The notes: generated by a model from the letters alone, not told the origin. Positions 37,949 to 47,823 are shown, counted from the stretch's first letter. The stretch: 64,000 bases of DNA from Lactobacillus sp. (GCA_030455605.1 JAKDPD010000001.1:1-64000); one strand, 5' to 3'. Numbers and translations are program-made.

Positions 37949-38505
37949 TAGTTTGCTCCTAAATTTCTTTCATACCGACTAGGACGTTGATAGGCGTCCT
38001 TTAACTTATCATTTTCATAGTGATGGCTCGTCTCCAGCTGTGGAAAATGTTGCTGCCGTAAGACTTCAAAGAGGACAATCGCCACTGAATTAGCTAAATT
38101 AAACGCCCGAATATTCGCTGACATGGGAATTCGCAGATTACGATCATAATACTCGCGCATAAAGGTTTCTGGCAAGCCAGTCGTTTCCTTCCCAAAGACA
38201 AAGTAATAATCCTTATCCGGATTGGTGTAACTCACATCCGTGTACGTCTGATCAGAGAATTTAGAAATCAAATACATTTCCGCATTTGGGTTCAGACTCG
38301 CGATAAACGCTGCTAAATCATCATGACGATGCAATTGCACCTTTTGCCAATAATCCAGTCCGGCACGCTTCATATGCTTATCATCTAATTGAAAACCAAG
38401 GGGTTCAATCAAATCAAGCACCGTATTGGTGCCGGCACAAGTTCTGGCAATGTTACCAGTATTGGCTGGCATTAAGGGTTCAAACAAAACAACGTGGTTC
38501 GTCAA
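37948..38505 (-). CDS. trmL: tRNA (cytidine(34)-2'-O)-methyltransferase
   Basis: A 185-residue SPOUT methyltransferase that methylates the wobble ribose of tRNA-Leu. It starts HVVLFEPLMPANTGNIARTC, the substrate-binding motif 1, and has FGKETTGLP (motif 2) and IPMSANIRAFNLANSVAIVLFE (motif 3), which form the trefoil knot. All SAM-binding elements are present. It overlaps the DUF1149 gene by one base. Confidence 0.94.
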   Translation of the reverse strand: MTNHVVLFEPLMPANTGNIARTCAGTNTVLDLIEPLGFQLDDKHMKRAGLDYWQKVQLHRHDDLAAFIASLNPNAEMYLISKFSDQTYTDVSYTNPDKDYYFVFGKETTGLPETFMREYYDRNLRIPMSANIRAFNLANSVAIVLFEVLRQQHFPQLETSHHYENDKLKDAYQRPSRYERNLGAN

Positions 38506-38527
38506 AATAGTTTCCTTTCATTGAAAC

Positions 38528-38546
38528 GGCGCGGACTAGCCGCGCC
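38528..38546 (-). terminator. Strong GC hairpin after the AI-2E gene
   Basis: GGCGCGG and CCGCGCC pair perfectly across a five-base loop just after the AI-2E gene. The T run is weak (GTTTC), so it may act as an attenuator or mRNA-stabilising hairpin between it and trmL. Confidence 0.5.
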
Positions 38547-38551
38547 ATCCC

Positions 38552-39733
38552 CTATTTTTGTTCAGGCTTATCGGTTTCAGTGGCTGGTAGCGTGGGTTCT
38601 AATTCATCATCAAAGACACCACTGACGAGCCGATAATACCGGTATGCCCGATAAGTCACAATCTTCACAATAGCATAAATCGGAATGCCGAAGAAGACGC
38701 CCCATAGTCCCCAGACGGCACTCGCACCAATCAAGAGTAACATCGTAGTCACTGGATGCATTGACATTTTATTCCCAACCACAAACGGACTAATCAAACG
38801 ACTTTCTACCGTTTGTTCAATCATAAAGACAATAATGACTTTAATTAATAAGGGCACAGAGGTAATCATGCCGACCGCTAAAGCCGGAATGAGCGCAATA
38901 AAAGTCCCAAAATAAGGGATGAGGTTCATAAAGCCCGCAATGACAGCTAGCGCCACCCCATAAGGAAGGCCAATCAGACTGTAGCCTAAGGCAAACATAA
39001 TTCCCACACAGACGGCAACAATAATCTGACCACGTACATAAGACGAAATCGCCTCGCTCATGTCATGTAACATCTCACTGAAGCTAGTCTGCCAGTGTTG
39101 CGGCACGAACTTAGTGAGGTAAGGGCGAAATTTACGACCGTCTTTTAACATGAAGAACAAGATGAACGGCGCCGTAATGAGCGTCATCCCAATCATGGTG
39201 ATAATCGACACAGCCGAATTAATATTCCCTAGCGCCGACGTAATCATATCTTGACCACTCTTAAAAAGGGATCCTTGGAGCTTATCTAACTGATCTTGCA
39301 AACTCCCCTTCACAGCACCGAGGCGTGGATCACTCAAAGTCTTCTGAATCGCATTTGACGTATCACGCCAGATAGTTGGCCAATTCTTAATCAGACTGTC
39401 AACTTGCGTTTGCACAATTGGAATCAGCGTGTTAATGACCCAAATTAGGGCCAATAAGACAATCACAAACAAGACCAAAATCGTCACAGTCCGTGGCACC
39501 TTGAGCCGCTTTTGACAAAAGTCAACAATCGGCAGCATGAGATAAAATTGTAGCCCGGCCAAAATAATCGGTGGCAAGATGGCATTCAGAAAGACCCAAA
39601 ATGGGTTTAGGAAAAATGAAACCTGATTAAAGCACCATAGCGCAATTAGAAATAGCACGACGTTAATTAAACCGATACTAAAACGATTACCTAAAAACCA
39701 CTTTTCAAACACATTGGGATTAGATGATTTCAT
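38552..39733 (-). CDS. AI-2E family transporter
   Basis: A 393-residue polytopic membrane protein of the AI-2E (TqsA/PerM/YdbI) family: about eight helices, with two near the N-terminus, a large loop (about 120-165) and the conserved segment LIGLPYGVALAVIAGFMNLIPYFGTFIALIPA. The family includes autoinducer-2 exporters and sodium/proton antiporters, so the substrate cannot be named. It ends in a short acidic tail. Confidence 0.88.
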   Translation of the reverse strand: MKSSNPNVFEKWFLGNRFSIGLINVVLFLIALWCFNQVSFFLNPFWVFLNAILPPIILAGLQFYLMLPIVDFCQKRLKVPRTVTILVLFVIVLLALIWVINTLIPIVQTQVDSLIKNWPTIWRDTSNAIQKTLSDPRLGAVKGSLQDQLDKLQGSLFKSGQDMITSALGNINSAVSIITMIGMTLITAPFILFFMLKDGRKFRPYLTKFVPQHWQTSFSEMLHDMSEAISSYVRGQIIVAVCVGIMFALGYSLIGLPYGVALAVIAGFMNLIPYFGTFIALIPALAVGMITSVPLLIKVIIVFMIEQTVESRLISPFVVGNKMSMHPVTTMLLLIGASAVWGLWGVFFGIPIYAIVKIVTYRAYRYYRLVSGVFDDELEPTLPATETDKPEQK

Positions 39734-39744
39734 GCCCGCTCCTC

Positions 39745-40122
39745 CTAGCGATGTTCAAAGACCAGCTCATCCTCAACTCGAAATTCGGGTTGAACCTGAT
39801 CAGGATGACTGAGATAAATACTATTTAACAGCGGTTTTCGTGGGACCGCAGTATTAAAAATCAAGGTCGCATGGCCGAGTGCTTTCATATTAGCAGCTAC
39901 CATGGCCCCTACATAATTCGCAGTAAAGGTCGTGCCAGCGACAGTTAGCGTGTCGCCAGCTTTAAACACAAACTGTGAGACTGGCGTTTCCCGGTCAAAT
40001 TGTTGAATGACGGACACCGCAGCTAACTCTGCATTGGCATTCGGCCCAAATAAAATCACCATCTCATCTTTGGCAGTGAGGGCTTTAGCCCCAATACTCG
40101 TAATGGTTGATATCCACTTCAT
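39745..40122 (-). CDS. PTS glucitol/sorbitol IIA-like protein
   Basis: A 125-residue protein with the fold pattern of sorbitol IIA (GutA/SrlB): N-terminal TITSIGAKA, a MVILFG strand, the AGTTFTANYVG strand pair and LGHATLIF. In true IIA proteins a histidine lies in the segment equivalent to VIHEH; here that segment reads VIQQF and no histidine is near. It probably cannot accept phosphate and may be a regulatory relative. No IIB or IIC gene lies nearby. I chose ATG 40122 because AGGAGG precedes it by seven bases. Confidence 0.72.
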   Translation of the reverse strand: MKWISTITSIGAKALTAKDEMVILFGPNANAELAAVSVIQQFDRETPVSQFVFKAGDTLTVAGTTFTANYVGAMVAANMKALGHATLIFNTAVPRKPLLNSIYLSHPDQVQPEFRVEDELVFEHR

Positions 40123-40180
40123 TTGTTGACCTCCTGCTAATGACAATCCTTAAACAGCTACCTTAGGTCATTTTAGCATA

Positions 40181-40206
40181 GAAAAACCGCTTAATTGCTT
40201 AAGCGG
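40181..40206 (-). terminator. Terminator after the P-type ATPase
   Basis: CCGCTTAA pairs with TTAAGCGG around a four-base loop, with TTTTT following on the minus strand. Confidence 0.88.
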
Positions 40207-40232
40207 CTAACTTTTTTAAAAGTGGTTAATAA

Positions 40233-42986
40233 CTATTTGGCTCGATGATAGAAGAGCCACTTACGTGCTTCTTCAATTAAGACAATCGGAATTGGTAAGA
40301 TAAACAGGAAGAGCCAGTTGGCCCAACCAAGACTGGTCGTGTTAAAGACGCCTTGCACCCCTGGGGTAACCGTCAGTGCAAAGTAAAGCATGATTTCAAA
40401 GCCAATCCCCACCCAAATATGCTTGTTGGAGAAGAGCCCCTTCTTAAAGATGCTCGTACGATTAGTCCGGCAATTCAGCACATTCGCAATCTGGGTGAAG
40501 ACAATTGCACCTAGCACCATCGTCGTCGCCCGAATATAAACGGGGCCGCTAGCAGCTAAGTTGTGCATTGGCCAGCCAGCTTGATGGTTGACAAAGAAGT
40601 AAGCACCCATGGCAATCGCGGATGAAATTAGGCCATACCACACAAAAGCCTTGATGAGGACACCGCGCGTCATTAAGTGTTCACTCCGCGGGCGTGGTGC
40701 TTGCTGCATCACATCTGGATCAGCGGCTTCTGCACCTAATCCTAAAGCTGGTAACATATCCGTTCCTAAGTCGACGGTTAAAATCTGCATAATCATTAAT
40801 GGTAACGGAATTAAACCACCTGAGAACAGGAAGAAGACTGAAGGAATGGCTTCGGGAACATTAGAAGTCAAAATGTAAGTTAAGAACTTCCGAATATTGG
40901 CATAAACTGCCCGCCCTTCTTCAATCGCAGAGACGATTGAAGCAAAGTTATCATCCGTCAGAATCATATTGGCCGCATCTTTAGCAACGTCGGTCCCGCT
41001 AAGCCCCATGGCAATCCCAATGTCAGCTTTCTTGAGGGCAGGTGCATCATTAACACCGTCGCCAGTGGAAGCAACTACTTCGCCGTTTTCTTGAAGCGTT
41101 TTGACAATCTTGTACTTTTGTTCAGGTGCCACCCGAGCAAAAATAACTTCATGACTCAAGGCTTCACGTAATTCCGCATCAGACAGTTGTTCCAGTTCAT
41201 TACCGGAAATAACCCGGGCCTGATCACTGGTGATGCCAATATCAACGGCAACTGACTTGGCGGTTAACTTAGAATCGCCCGTAACCATGATGATCCGGAT
41301 AGCTGCTTCATGACAACGTTTAACCGCATTATAAATTTCAGGACGTGGGGGATCAGACATCGTCGTTAAACCGACGAAAACTAAATGACTTTCAGCATCT
41401 TCAACTGACATCGTGCGTAACTGGTCATCCTTAGGGATAATCCGAAATGCCATCGCCATCGAACGTAAGCCCTTAGACGCATAATTAGCGTTGACCGTAT
41501 TAGCGCGCTCCCGTTCTTCGGCAGTTAAGGGGCGTACTTCGCCATCAACCAAGACTTGATCACATTGCGCAATCGTATCTGAAAATGACCCCTTAGTTAA
41601 CACAATCGCTTGGGTATCATTCCAGCGATTAATTGTTGACATCCGCTTACGATCAGAATCAAATGGTAATTCACGCAGACGTGGATATTTCACGAGGACC
41701 CGCTGCAAATCAAAGCCAGCTTTTTGACTCATAATAACCAAAGAAGCTTCCGTCGGAGTTCCCATAATTTTGGGCTTACCACCGTCTTTAGCAGGTTCAA
41801 TACTCGTGTCATTATTGAGGGCGGCAATTTGGACTAACCGGTGTAAATCAGGGTTTTCTTCATAAAAGAGTCGCTTGCCGTTTAACTCAACTTGACCGTC
41901 CTTCACGTAACCATTACCCGTTACCGTAAATTCATGTTGCAAAGTCCAGATGTAGTGAATCGTCATCTGGTTTTGCGTGAGCGTCCCAGTCTTATCAGAA
42001 CAAATAACGGTGGTCTCACCCAATGTCTCCACTGAGTTTAATTCTTTAACGAGGGCATGTTTCTTGGCCATGCGGCGTACCCCTTGAGCTAAGCTCAAGG
42101 TAACCGTTGGTAACAACCCTTCTGGAATAAAGGCCACAATCATCCCTAAAGCAAAGATAAAGGCCTGAGCAAAGGGATACTTGACAAAGAACATCGCTGC
42201 GATGAAAAAGATGACCCCAATCGTTAACGCAATTAACGTAATCTGTTTGGTCAAGCGGCTGAGTTCGCTCGTTAAGGGACTTTCCGTCTTTTCCTGCTTT
42301 TGCGTCAGACTAGCAATGTGACCAAACTCGGTATCCATCCCCGTCGCAAAGGCAATGGCACGGCCAGTACCAGCACTACAAATGGTGCCGGAATAAATCA
42401 AATTACTTTCGGCGTACTTGCCTTCGCCGGGATCATACGTCAGACTCTTAGACTCTGGCACTGACTCACCCGTTAAGGCACTCTGGTCAATCTGCATTGA
42501 GCTGACTGTAATCAGCCGCGCATCGGCGGCAACGGCATTCCCGGCTTGGATGATAAACACATCCCCCGGTACTAGCTCCTTACTGTCAATCTGGGTCTTT
42601 TTCCCATCACGCAGCACTTGCACATAGGTTGGTAGCATTTGATCCAACGCATCGGTAGCACGTTTAGCAGCCCGTTCTTGCCAAAAACTAAAGAGGCCGT
42701 TAATCACATTAACGAGCCACATCGCAATCCCAAGCTCTAAGCTGCCGGATAACATTGCAATTACCCCAGCAAACCAAAGCAAAATAGCCATCATACTAAC
42801 AAAGTTTTTTAAGAAAGCAGCCCACTGTGATTCAGCTTCCGCTTTCTTGATTTGATTGGGGCCGTACTTAGCCAAACGCGCCGTTGCATCAGCTTGCGTC
42901 AGGCCAGTTTCACTGGCGTCCAAATTTTTAAAAACTTCAGAAATGTCATTCTGAGCATAACGCTCACGAATTTTGGTTTCATCCAT
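40233..42986 (-). CDS. Cation-transporting P-type ATPase (P2 type)
   Basis: A 917-residue P2 ATPase with about ten helices. It has the actuator motif ALTGESVPE, the phosphorylation motif CSDKTGTLTQN, VTGDSKLTA, and the hinge GDGVNDAPALK. The M4 motif reads IPEGLLPTVTLSL, closer to the PEGLLATVT of Na,K-ATPases than to the PEGLPAVVT of calcium pumps, so sodium or potassium movement should be considered beside calcium. I use ATG 42986; a longer frame reaches 43043. A terminator follows. Confidence 0.9.
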   Translation of the reverse strand: MDETKIRERYAQNDISEVFKNLDASETGLTQADATARLAKYGPNQIKKAEAESQWAAFLKNFVSMMAILLWFAGVIAMLSGSLELGIAMWLVNVINGLFSFWQERAAKRATDALDQMLPTYVQVLRDGKKTQIDSKELVPGDVFIIQAGNAVAADARLITVSSMQIDQSALTGESVPESKSLTYDPGEGKYAESNLIYSGTICSAGTGRAIAFATGMDTEFGHIASLTQKQEKTESPLTSELSRLTKQITLIALTIGVIFFIAAMFFVKYPFAQAFIFALGMIVAFIPEGLLPTVTLSLAQGVRRMAKKHALVKELNSVETLGETTVICSDKTGTLTQNQMTIHYIWTLQHEFTVTGNGYVKDGQVELNGKRLFYEENPDLHRLVQIAALNNDTSIEPAKDGGKPKIMGTPTEASLVIMSQKAGFDLQRVLVKYPRLRELPFDSDRKRMSTINRWNDTQAIVLTKGSFSDTIAQCDQVLVDGEVRPLTAEERERANTVNANYASKGLRSMAMAFRIIPKDDQLRTMSVEDAESHLVFVGLTTMSDPPRPEIYNAVKRCHEAAIRIIMVTGDSKLTAKSVAVDIGITSDQARVISGNELEQLSDAELREALSHEVIFARVAPEQKYKIVKTLQENGEVVASTGDGVNDAPALKKADIGIAMGLSGTDVAKDAANMILTDDNFASIVSAIEEGRAVYANIRKFLTYILTSNVPEAIPSVFFLFSGGLIPLPLMIMQILTVDLGTDMLPALGLGAEAADPDVMQQAPRPRSEHLMTRGVLIKAFVWYGLISSAIAMGAYFFVNHQAGWPMHNLAASGPVYIRATTMVLGAIVFTQIANVLNCRTNRTSIFKKGLFSNKHIWVGIGFEIMLYFALTVTPGVQGVFNTTSLGWANWLFLFILPIPIVLIEEARKWLFYHRAK

Positions 42987-43137
42987 CTGGTGTTTCAATC
43001 CTCTCAAAAATAAGATGTTATAACGTTTAATTTGCCCTGTCACTCTCCCGGGTGGTCAGCACAAACTAATCACTTAACTGTAACACTTTAAAATTTATTT
43101 TGTTTAGTTCCATTCAAAAAATTTTTAAGCAACATGT

Positions 43138-43143
43138 TATACT
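43138..43143 (+). promoter_or_regulatory. Lactonase extended -10 box
   Basis: TATACT preceded by TGT (an extended -10) lies about 50 bases before the lactonase start. The -35 region is AT-rich but not consensus. Confidence 0.5.
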
Positions 43144-43195
43144 AATTGTGACATTACAGGTTGACAGTACCACGATTAAAGCAATGGAGGTTCTC

Positions 43196-44221
43196 ATGCA
43201 AGTATTGGTCGGAGGTTACACGAAACAAACATCTCAGGGCATTTATGCTTTGCCGCTAACTGGCTCGGGACATACCGCCCGGCTAGGCACAGCCAGGTTA
43301 CTAGCAAGTGCCAATAACCCCACTTATTTCCAGCAGGATGGCAACTTGTTACTTACGATTAATGGCGAAAACGGTCAAGGTGGGATTTCGCTCTTTAAGG
43401 CGCAGGCTGATAGCTATGTGAAATTAGCTGACGCCTTTCTTCCTGGCGCTGCACCAGCTTATCTAGCGCTTAACCGCAAGGCACAGCTGGCTTACACTGC
43501 CAACTACCACACTGGTCGCTTGAGCGTCATTAGCTATGCGCATGAGGAGTTGCACGAAGTCGCGCATCTAACTGTCAAAGCGGCCACCCTAGGGCCGAGG
43601 CCAGAACAAATTGACGGAGCGCATCCCCACTTCTTTGACCTGACACCAGCTGGACACCTTGTTAGCTGCGATCTAGGCAACGACGCTGTTACCTTTTATG
43701 ACTTAGTTGGGAATGACTTAAAAGTCTTAGCCCGCTATCAAAATGCGCCAGGCTTTGGTAGCCGCCATCTGTGTTTTAATCCTGATGGTCACACCTTCAC
43801 GGTAGTCGGCGAGCTCGCTAGCGAGCTGAATGTGGTCGCATTTGATGAAAATGATTGGGGATTTCACGATTTAGCCACCATCAGCACCATTCCTAAGGGG
43901 TATGACGACCATAATGGGGCCGCTGCTCTGCGTCAATCAGCTGATGGCCGCTTCATCTATGTTTCTAATCGGGGACATGATAGTCTAGCAGTCTTCGCGG
44001 TGCTCGCCAATCGCCACTTGCAATTGATTCAGCAAATCAGCGTTAACGGTAGCTTCCCGCGTGATTTCAACTGGAGTCCAGATGAATCACTGCTCGTCGT
44101 TGCCAACCAGACGAGTAATAATGCGACCCTATACACGCGATCTGCTAAAACGGGTTGTCTTACCCCGATTCAAACACAGATTCCGGTGCCTGAAGCCACA
44201 CGGGTGCTATTTAGCAATTAA
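43196..44221 (+). CDS. Lactonase family protein (6-phosphogluconolactonase-like)
   Basis: A 341-residue seven-bladed beta-propeller of the YkgB/Pgl lactonase family. Repeated blades contain motifs such as HPHFFDLTPAGHLVSCDLGND, FNPDGHTF and FIYVSNRGHDSLAVF, with the family ending NQTSNNATLYTR. It may hydrolyse 6-phosphogluconolactone in the pentose phosphate pathway; members with other substrates exist. ATG 43196 has a GGAGG site at the right spacing, so upstream in-frame ATGs are not used. It is divergent from the ATPase gene. Confidence 0.9.
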   Translation: MQVLVGGYTKQTSQGIYALPLTGSGHTARLGTARLLASANNPTYFQQDGNLLLTINGENGQGGISLFKAQADSYVKLADAFLPGAAPAYLALNRKAQLAYTANYHTGRLSVISYAHEELHEVAHLTVKAATLGPRPEQIDGAHPHFFDLTPAGHLVSCDLGNDAVTFYDLVGNDLKVLARYQNAPGFGSRHLCFNPDGHTFTVVGELASELNVVAFDENDWGFHDLATISTIPKGYDDHNGAAALRQSADGRFIYVSNRGHDSLAVFAVLANRHLQLIQQISVNGSFPRDFNWSPDESLLVVANQTSNNATLYTRSAKTGCLTPIQTQIPVPEATRVLFSN

Positions 44222-44237
44222 GCCTAGTTAAACCAAA

Positions 44238-44270
44238 CAAATAGCCGATGCTTTCGTATCGGCTATTTTA
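44238..44270 (+). terminator. Terminator between lactonase and ohyA
   Basis: AATAGCCGAT and ATCGGCTATT pair perfectly around an eight-base loop, followed by TTTTAATT. The flanking genes converge here, so it may act both ways. Confidence 0.85.
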
Positions 44271-44285
44271 ATTGCGAAAATTTAT

Positions 44286-46064
44286 TTAAAGCAATTTGGC
44301 TTCTTGCAATAACTCTTCAATCCAAGTCTTCTTAATCTTCTTCAACCCGGCATTTAGTGCCAACCGTTTAGGCAGTGGTAAGTGTTGCTGCTTAAGTGAT
44401 TGCTGATCGCCCAAATAGTAAACCGCACGGAGTAATTGCCGAATATCATAAATCGAATCAAAGACTTCCGGCACCCCGCGATCGACCTCAAGCAAGGTAT
44501 AAACAGCTTCCATGGCAGTCCGAACTGAATATTCAGTCGTAAAGACCGTGTCGCGGCTCGGTGACTCCGCAAAATTACCCAAGAAGGCTAAATTAACGCT
44601 GCCCTTAGGAACCACATCCGGACGATCACCAGGCTTACGCAACATGAAGTAACTCGTCACATACGGCATATAAACCGGAACCGTGTTCATATTTGGTTGA
44701 CTGCTAGCTGCCACAAGCTGACTTTGAGGCACCCCTAAATGATAAAGCAACTCTTCAGCAATTTCTTGCCCATTGCAGGCCGTCACAGGCTTTTGGATAT
44801 AGTTACCTTTCGTATCAGAATATAAGGCGTAGATCCAAACGACAATCTCATCCGCATTCTGGCTCTTAAAATGAGGCTGACGGTGGATGGTAAAGCTTAA
44901 GCGCCAATTCGAATCAGTCACGGTAATAATGCCGCCAGTATTCACTTTGCCATCATACAGGCTCCGCTGCGTCAAACGTTCAAAGTAAGGCGCCAGCTTG
45001 CGATTGTTCAGCGTCATCGTGGCTGAAATAACCCAGCTGCGAGCTGGTAAATGCTGTGAAAAGACTTCTGGATGACCAAAAGCCGTATCTTGCGCGGCTA
45101 ACTTCTGCCATAGCTCCCAGGCTGCACCCGTTACCGGTTTCGTGGCAATTGGCGCTACCTGCGTCTGGCTCCCATATGTGCTGCTAGCAGTAATCGAACC
45201 AACCGTGACAAACACTAAACTATTCCGGCTCAATTCAATGACCGATTGGTGACCAGCAGTCGTAATTTCTAGGCGTTTGGCAATTTTTTCTGCGCCCACA
45301 TGATCAACCACGATATTATCCACTTGGGTATCGTAGTCAAACTCAACCCCATGATCTTGCAGATAAGCGAGCACTGGTTTAACCATTGACTCATATTGGT
45401 TATATTTATTAAATTTCAAAGCTGAAAAATCAGGTAAGCCATCGATATGGTGGATGAACCGCATTGCATAACGGCGCATTTCAATTAATGAGTGCCATTT
45501 TTCAAAGGCAAACATCGTGGACCAGTAAATCCAGAAATTGGTTTCAAAAAAGGCCGGGCTAAAATAGTCACCAATTGTCTTGCCAACAAGCTCAGACTCA
45601 GGGGTTAAAATGAGCTTCACAATTTCATTTTTCGTTTTACCTAAGCCATATTGACCATCGCTAGGAACTTGATTGCCACGGTGATGAATTAAGCGACAAT
45701 TGGAGCGATTAGGATCAGCCTTATCCAGCCAATAATACTCGTCTAAATAACTCACACCAGGATGCTCTAAACTCGGGATGGAACGGTATAAATCCCATAA
45801 GCATTCAAAATGGTCTTCCATTTCACGTCCACCACGCACCACAAAGCCTTGTGGTAATTTATCGCCGTCAAGCGAGCCACCGGCTTTAGATTCAGCTTCG
45901 AGAACATGGATTTGCTTACCTGGCATTTGCGCATCACGCACCAAGAAAACAGCTGCGGCTAGCCCAGCTAGGCCACCGCCCACAATATACGCAGACTTCC
46001 CGTCAACCCCAGCGGGTTTCTGAGGATGAGCAAACGCTTCATAATTACCATTACTGTAATACAT
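44286..46064 (-). CDS. ohyA: Oleate hydratase
   Basis: A 592-residue FAD enzyme of the myosin-cross-reactive-antigen family, which adds water to the cis-9 double bond of oleate or linoleate to give 10-hydroxy fatty acids. It shows the dinucleotide motif VGGGLAGLAAAVFL at 28-41, RGGREMEDHFECLWDL, and the C-terminal LAFLGNFAESPSRDTVFTTEYSVRTA that closes the FAD site. Full length and intact. In lactobacilli it helps tolerate free fatty acids at the membrane. Confidence 0.95.
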   Translation of the reverse strand: MYYSNGNYEAFAHPQKPAGVDGKSAYIVGGGLAGLAAAVFLVRDAQMPGKQIHVLEAESKAGGSLDGDKLPQGFVVRGGREMEDHFECLWDLYRSIPSLEHPGVSYLDEYYWLDKADPNRSNCRLIHHRGNQVPSDGQYGLGKTKNEIVKLILTPESELVGKTIGDYFSPAFFETNFWIYWSTMFAFEKWHSLIEMRRYAMRFIHHIDGLPDFSALKFNKYNQYESMVKPVLAYLQDHGVEFDYDTQVDNIVVDHVGAEKIAKRLEITTAGHQSVIELSRNSLVFVTVGSITASSTYGSQTQVAPIATKPVTGAAWELWQKLAAQDTAFGHPEVFSQHLPARSWVISATMTLNNRKLAPYFERLTQRSLYDGKVNTGGIITVTDSNWRLSFTIHRQPHFKSQNADEIVVWIYALYSDTKGNYIQKPVTACNGQEIAEELLYHLGVPQSQLVAASSQPNMNTVPVYMPYVTSYFMLRKPGDRPDVVPKGSVNLAFLGNFAESPSRDTVFTTEYSVRTAMEAVYTLLEVDRGVPEVFDSIYDIRQLLRAVYYLGDQQSLKQQHLPLPKRLALNAGLKKIKKTWIEELLQEAKLL

Positions 46065-46148
46065 CGGGCACTCTCCTTACCTATTTGATTCCTAATAAAA
46101 CCACTTTCATTATAAGAGATTGCTAGGCTAAAACCAACTGTTAACCCC

Positions 46149-47030
46149 TTAAGGTAACCACTTTTTAAGTAACTCCTGTATATCCGCGGGATCAGGAATT
46201 TTTAATTGCACGGGGGCCTTAGTAAAAGGATCTGGAAACTGCAATTCACAGCAATTTAAAGCTTGCCGCCCAAAACCATCAGGTTGCCCATACAACTGGT
46301 CGCCAAACAAAGGATGACCCAAGTAGGCCAAATGTACCCGAATCTGGTGGGTTCGCCCCGTCAAGAGCTGTAACTCAACTTGCGCGGTGGCTTCCGTTTG
46401 GTGCAAAACTTGATAACGTGTTTGGGCCGGCTTACCAGTCGGCATCACCGCATGTTTAACACTCGGCAATAATTGACCAATCGGTTGATCAATCAAGCCA
46501 CTAGTCGTTGCAAAAGACCCATGCACCAAGGCCCGATACTTTTTAATAAAAATGTCCTTATGGTAATGACTAAACCGGGCATGAGCAATGGCGGTTTTAG
46601 CAACTAGCATTAACCCACTTGTGTCACGATCCAGCCTAGTCACCACATGTGGCACAGCATCGGGTTGATCTGGCTGAAAATACGCTAGCAACCGGTTAAC
46701 CACACTATCATTTGGAGCGCGCCGCGCAGGGACACTTAATAAACCAGCGGGCTTATTAAGGACCAAATATTGCGGGGTCTCAAAGACGATATCAAGTGGT
46801 TTAGCACAAGGCTTCAGCCACTCATTGTGTGCTTCAGTCGCCGGTAAAAAGATGACTTCATCCCCCGCCTGCAGCTTAAAGCCGCTATAACGGCGGTGAT
46901 GATTGACCAAAATCATGCCATCGGCAAACTTCGCCTTAGTTAACGCCTGACGCGAAAAGCCATGTCGTAGCAGAAAGCGTCCGACTCGCTGAGGACCACC
47001 TTCCGGTACTAAAAACTTAAATACTTGCAT
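46149..47030 (-). CDS. RluA-family rRNA/tRNA pseudouridine synthase
   Basis: A 293-residue RluD/RluA-type pseudouridine synthase. An N-terminal S4-like domain (about 10-60) with RVGRFLLRHGFSRQALTKAK precedes the catalytic domain with the aspartate motif HVVTRLDRDTSGLMLVAK, and LTGRTHQIRVHLAYLGHPLFGD. The position downstream of nadK is that of yjbO in Bacillus. I chose ATG 47030; the longer frame lies inside nadK. It overlaps nadK by 14 bases. Confidence 0.93.
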   Translation of the reverse strand: MQVFKFLVPEGGPQRVGRFLLRHGFSRQALTKAKFADGMILVNHHRRYSGFKLQAGDEVIFLPATEAHNEWLKPCAKPLDIVFETPQYLVLNKPAGLLSVPARRAPNDSVVNRLLAYFQPDQPDAVPHVVTRLDRDTSGLMLVAKTAIAHARFSHYHKDIFIKKYRALVHGSFATTSGLIDQPIGQLLPSVKHAVMPTGKPAQTRYQVLHQTEATAQVELQLLTGRTHQIRVHLAYLGHPLFGDQLYGQPDGFGRQALNCCELQFPDPFTKAPVQLKIPDPADIQELLKKWLP

Positions 47031-47823
47031 GTGGCATCCCAATAAAGGAATCTTGCACCCGCGTCCAGAAATGATGATGGCCAAAACGATCGAACTGAAT
47101 ACGGTGCGTGCTAATGCGATAGCTGATTTGATTGACCCCAGCAGCTGGCACCAGCTTACCGTCAATCGTTAAGACCAAGTCTTGTGCTGGTTTAAATTTA
47201 ACCGTAATCCATTCCTCAGGTGCAATCACCATCGGCGCAGCTAAGGTGCGGAACACTTGATTGTTAATTGAAGCAATCTCAGTCATTTGGAGGACGCGCA
47301 AATCAGGCTGGATCACTGCCCCGCCGAGTGACTTACTATAAGCAGTTGACCCCAATGGGGTCGCAATGCATAACCCATCGCCACGAAAATTTTCAAATAA
47401 GGTGTGTTCAATAAAGACATCAGCCTCAAGGGTCTGCGACATCCGTTTCACCGTTGATTCATTGACCGCTAAGCGCGTTTCAATACTGCCATCAGCTTGA
47501 TAAAACTTGACTTCTAACAGGGGATAATCAACCGTTTCGGCTTGCTCGCGAGCTAGCACCTGCACCATTTTATCGATATCGAAATTGCGCCAATCCGTAT
47601 AAAAGCCTAAATGACCGGTATGAACGCCAATAAAACGGACCGAATCAATTTGATCGAGATAACGATGAACGGCCGAAATAAAGGTCCCGTCGCCACCAAC
47701 GGTAATGACCACATCCGGATATTTCTGATCAATCGGCAAGCGGTACTGGTGCAGTAATTTTCGCAACCGAGAAACGACCGTGAGCGTCTTGGGCAGGTTA
47801 TTGTGAGCAATCGCTACTTTCAT
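47017..47823 (-). CDS. nadK: NAD kinase
   Basis: A 268-residue enzyme that phosphorylates NAD to NADP. The diagnostic GGDGT is at 43-47 (VITVGGDGTFISA), with NE and the glycine-rich segment CIATPLGSTAYSKSLGGAVI further on. It overlaps relQ by four bases upstream (ATGA) and the pseudouridine synthase gene downstream, so the three form one unit. Confidence 0.96.
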   Translation of the reverse strand: MKVAIAHNNLPKTLTVVSRLRKLLHQYRLPIDQKYPDVVITVGGDGTFISAVHRYLDQIDSVRFIGVHTGHLGFYTDWRNFDIDKMVQVLAREQAETVDYPLLEVKFYQADGSIETRLAVNESTVKRMSQTLEADVFIEHTLFENFRGDGLCIATPLGSTAYSKSLGGAVIQPDLRVLQMTEIASINNQVFRTLAAPMVIAPEEWITVKFKPAQDLVLTIDGKLVPAAGVNQISYRISTHRIQFDRFGHHHFWTRVQDSFIGMPHASI

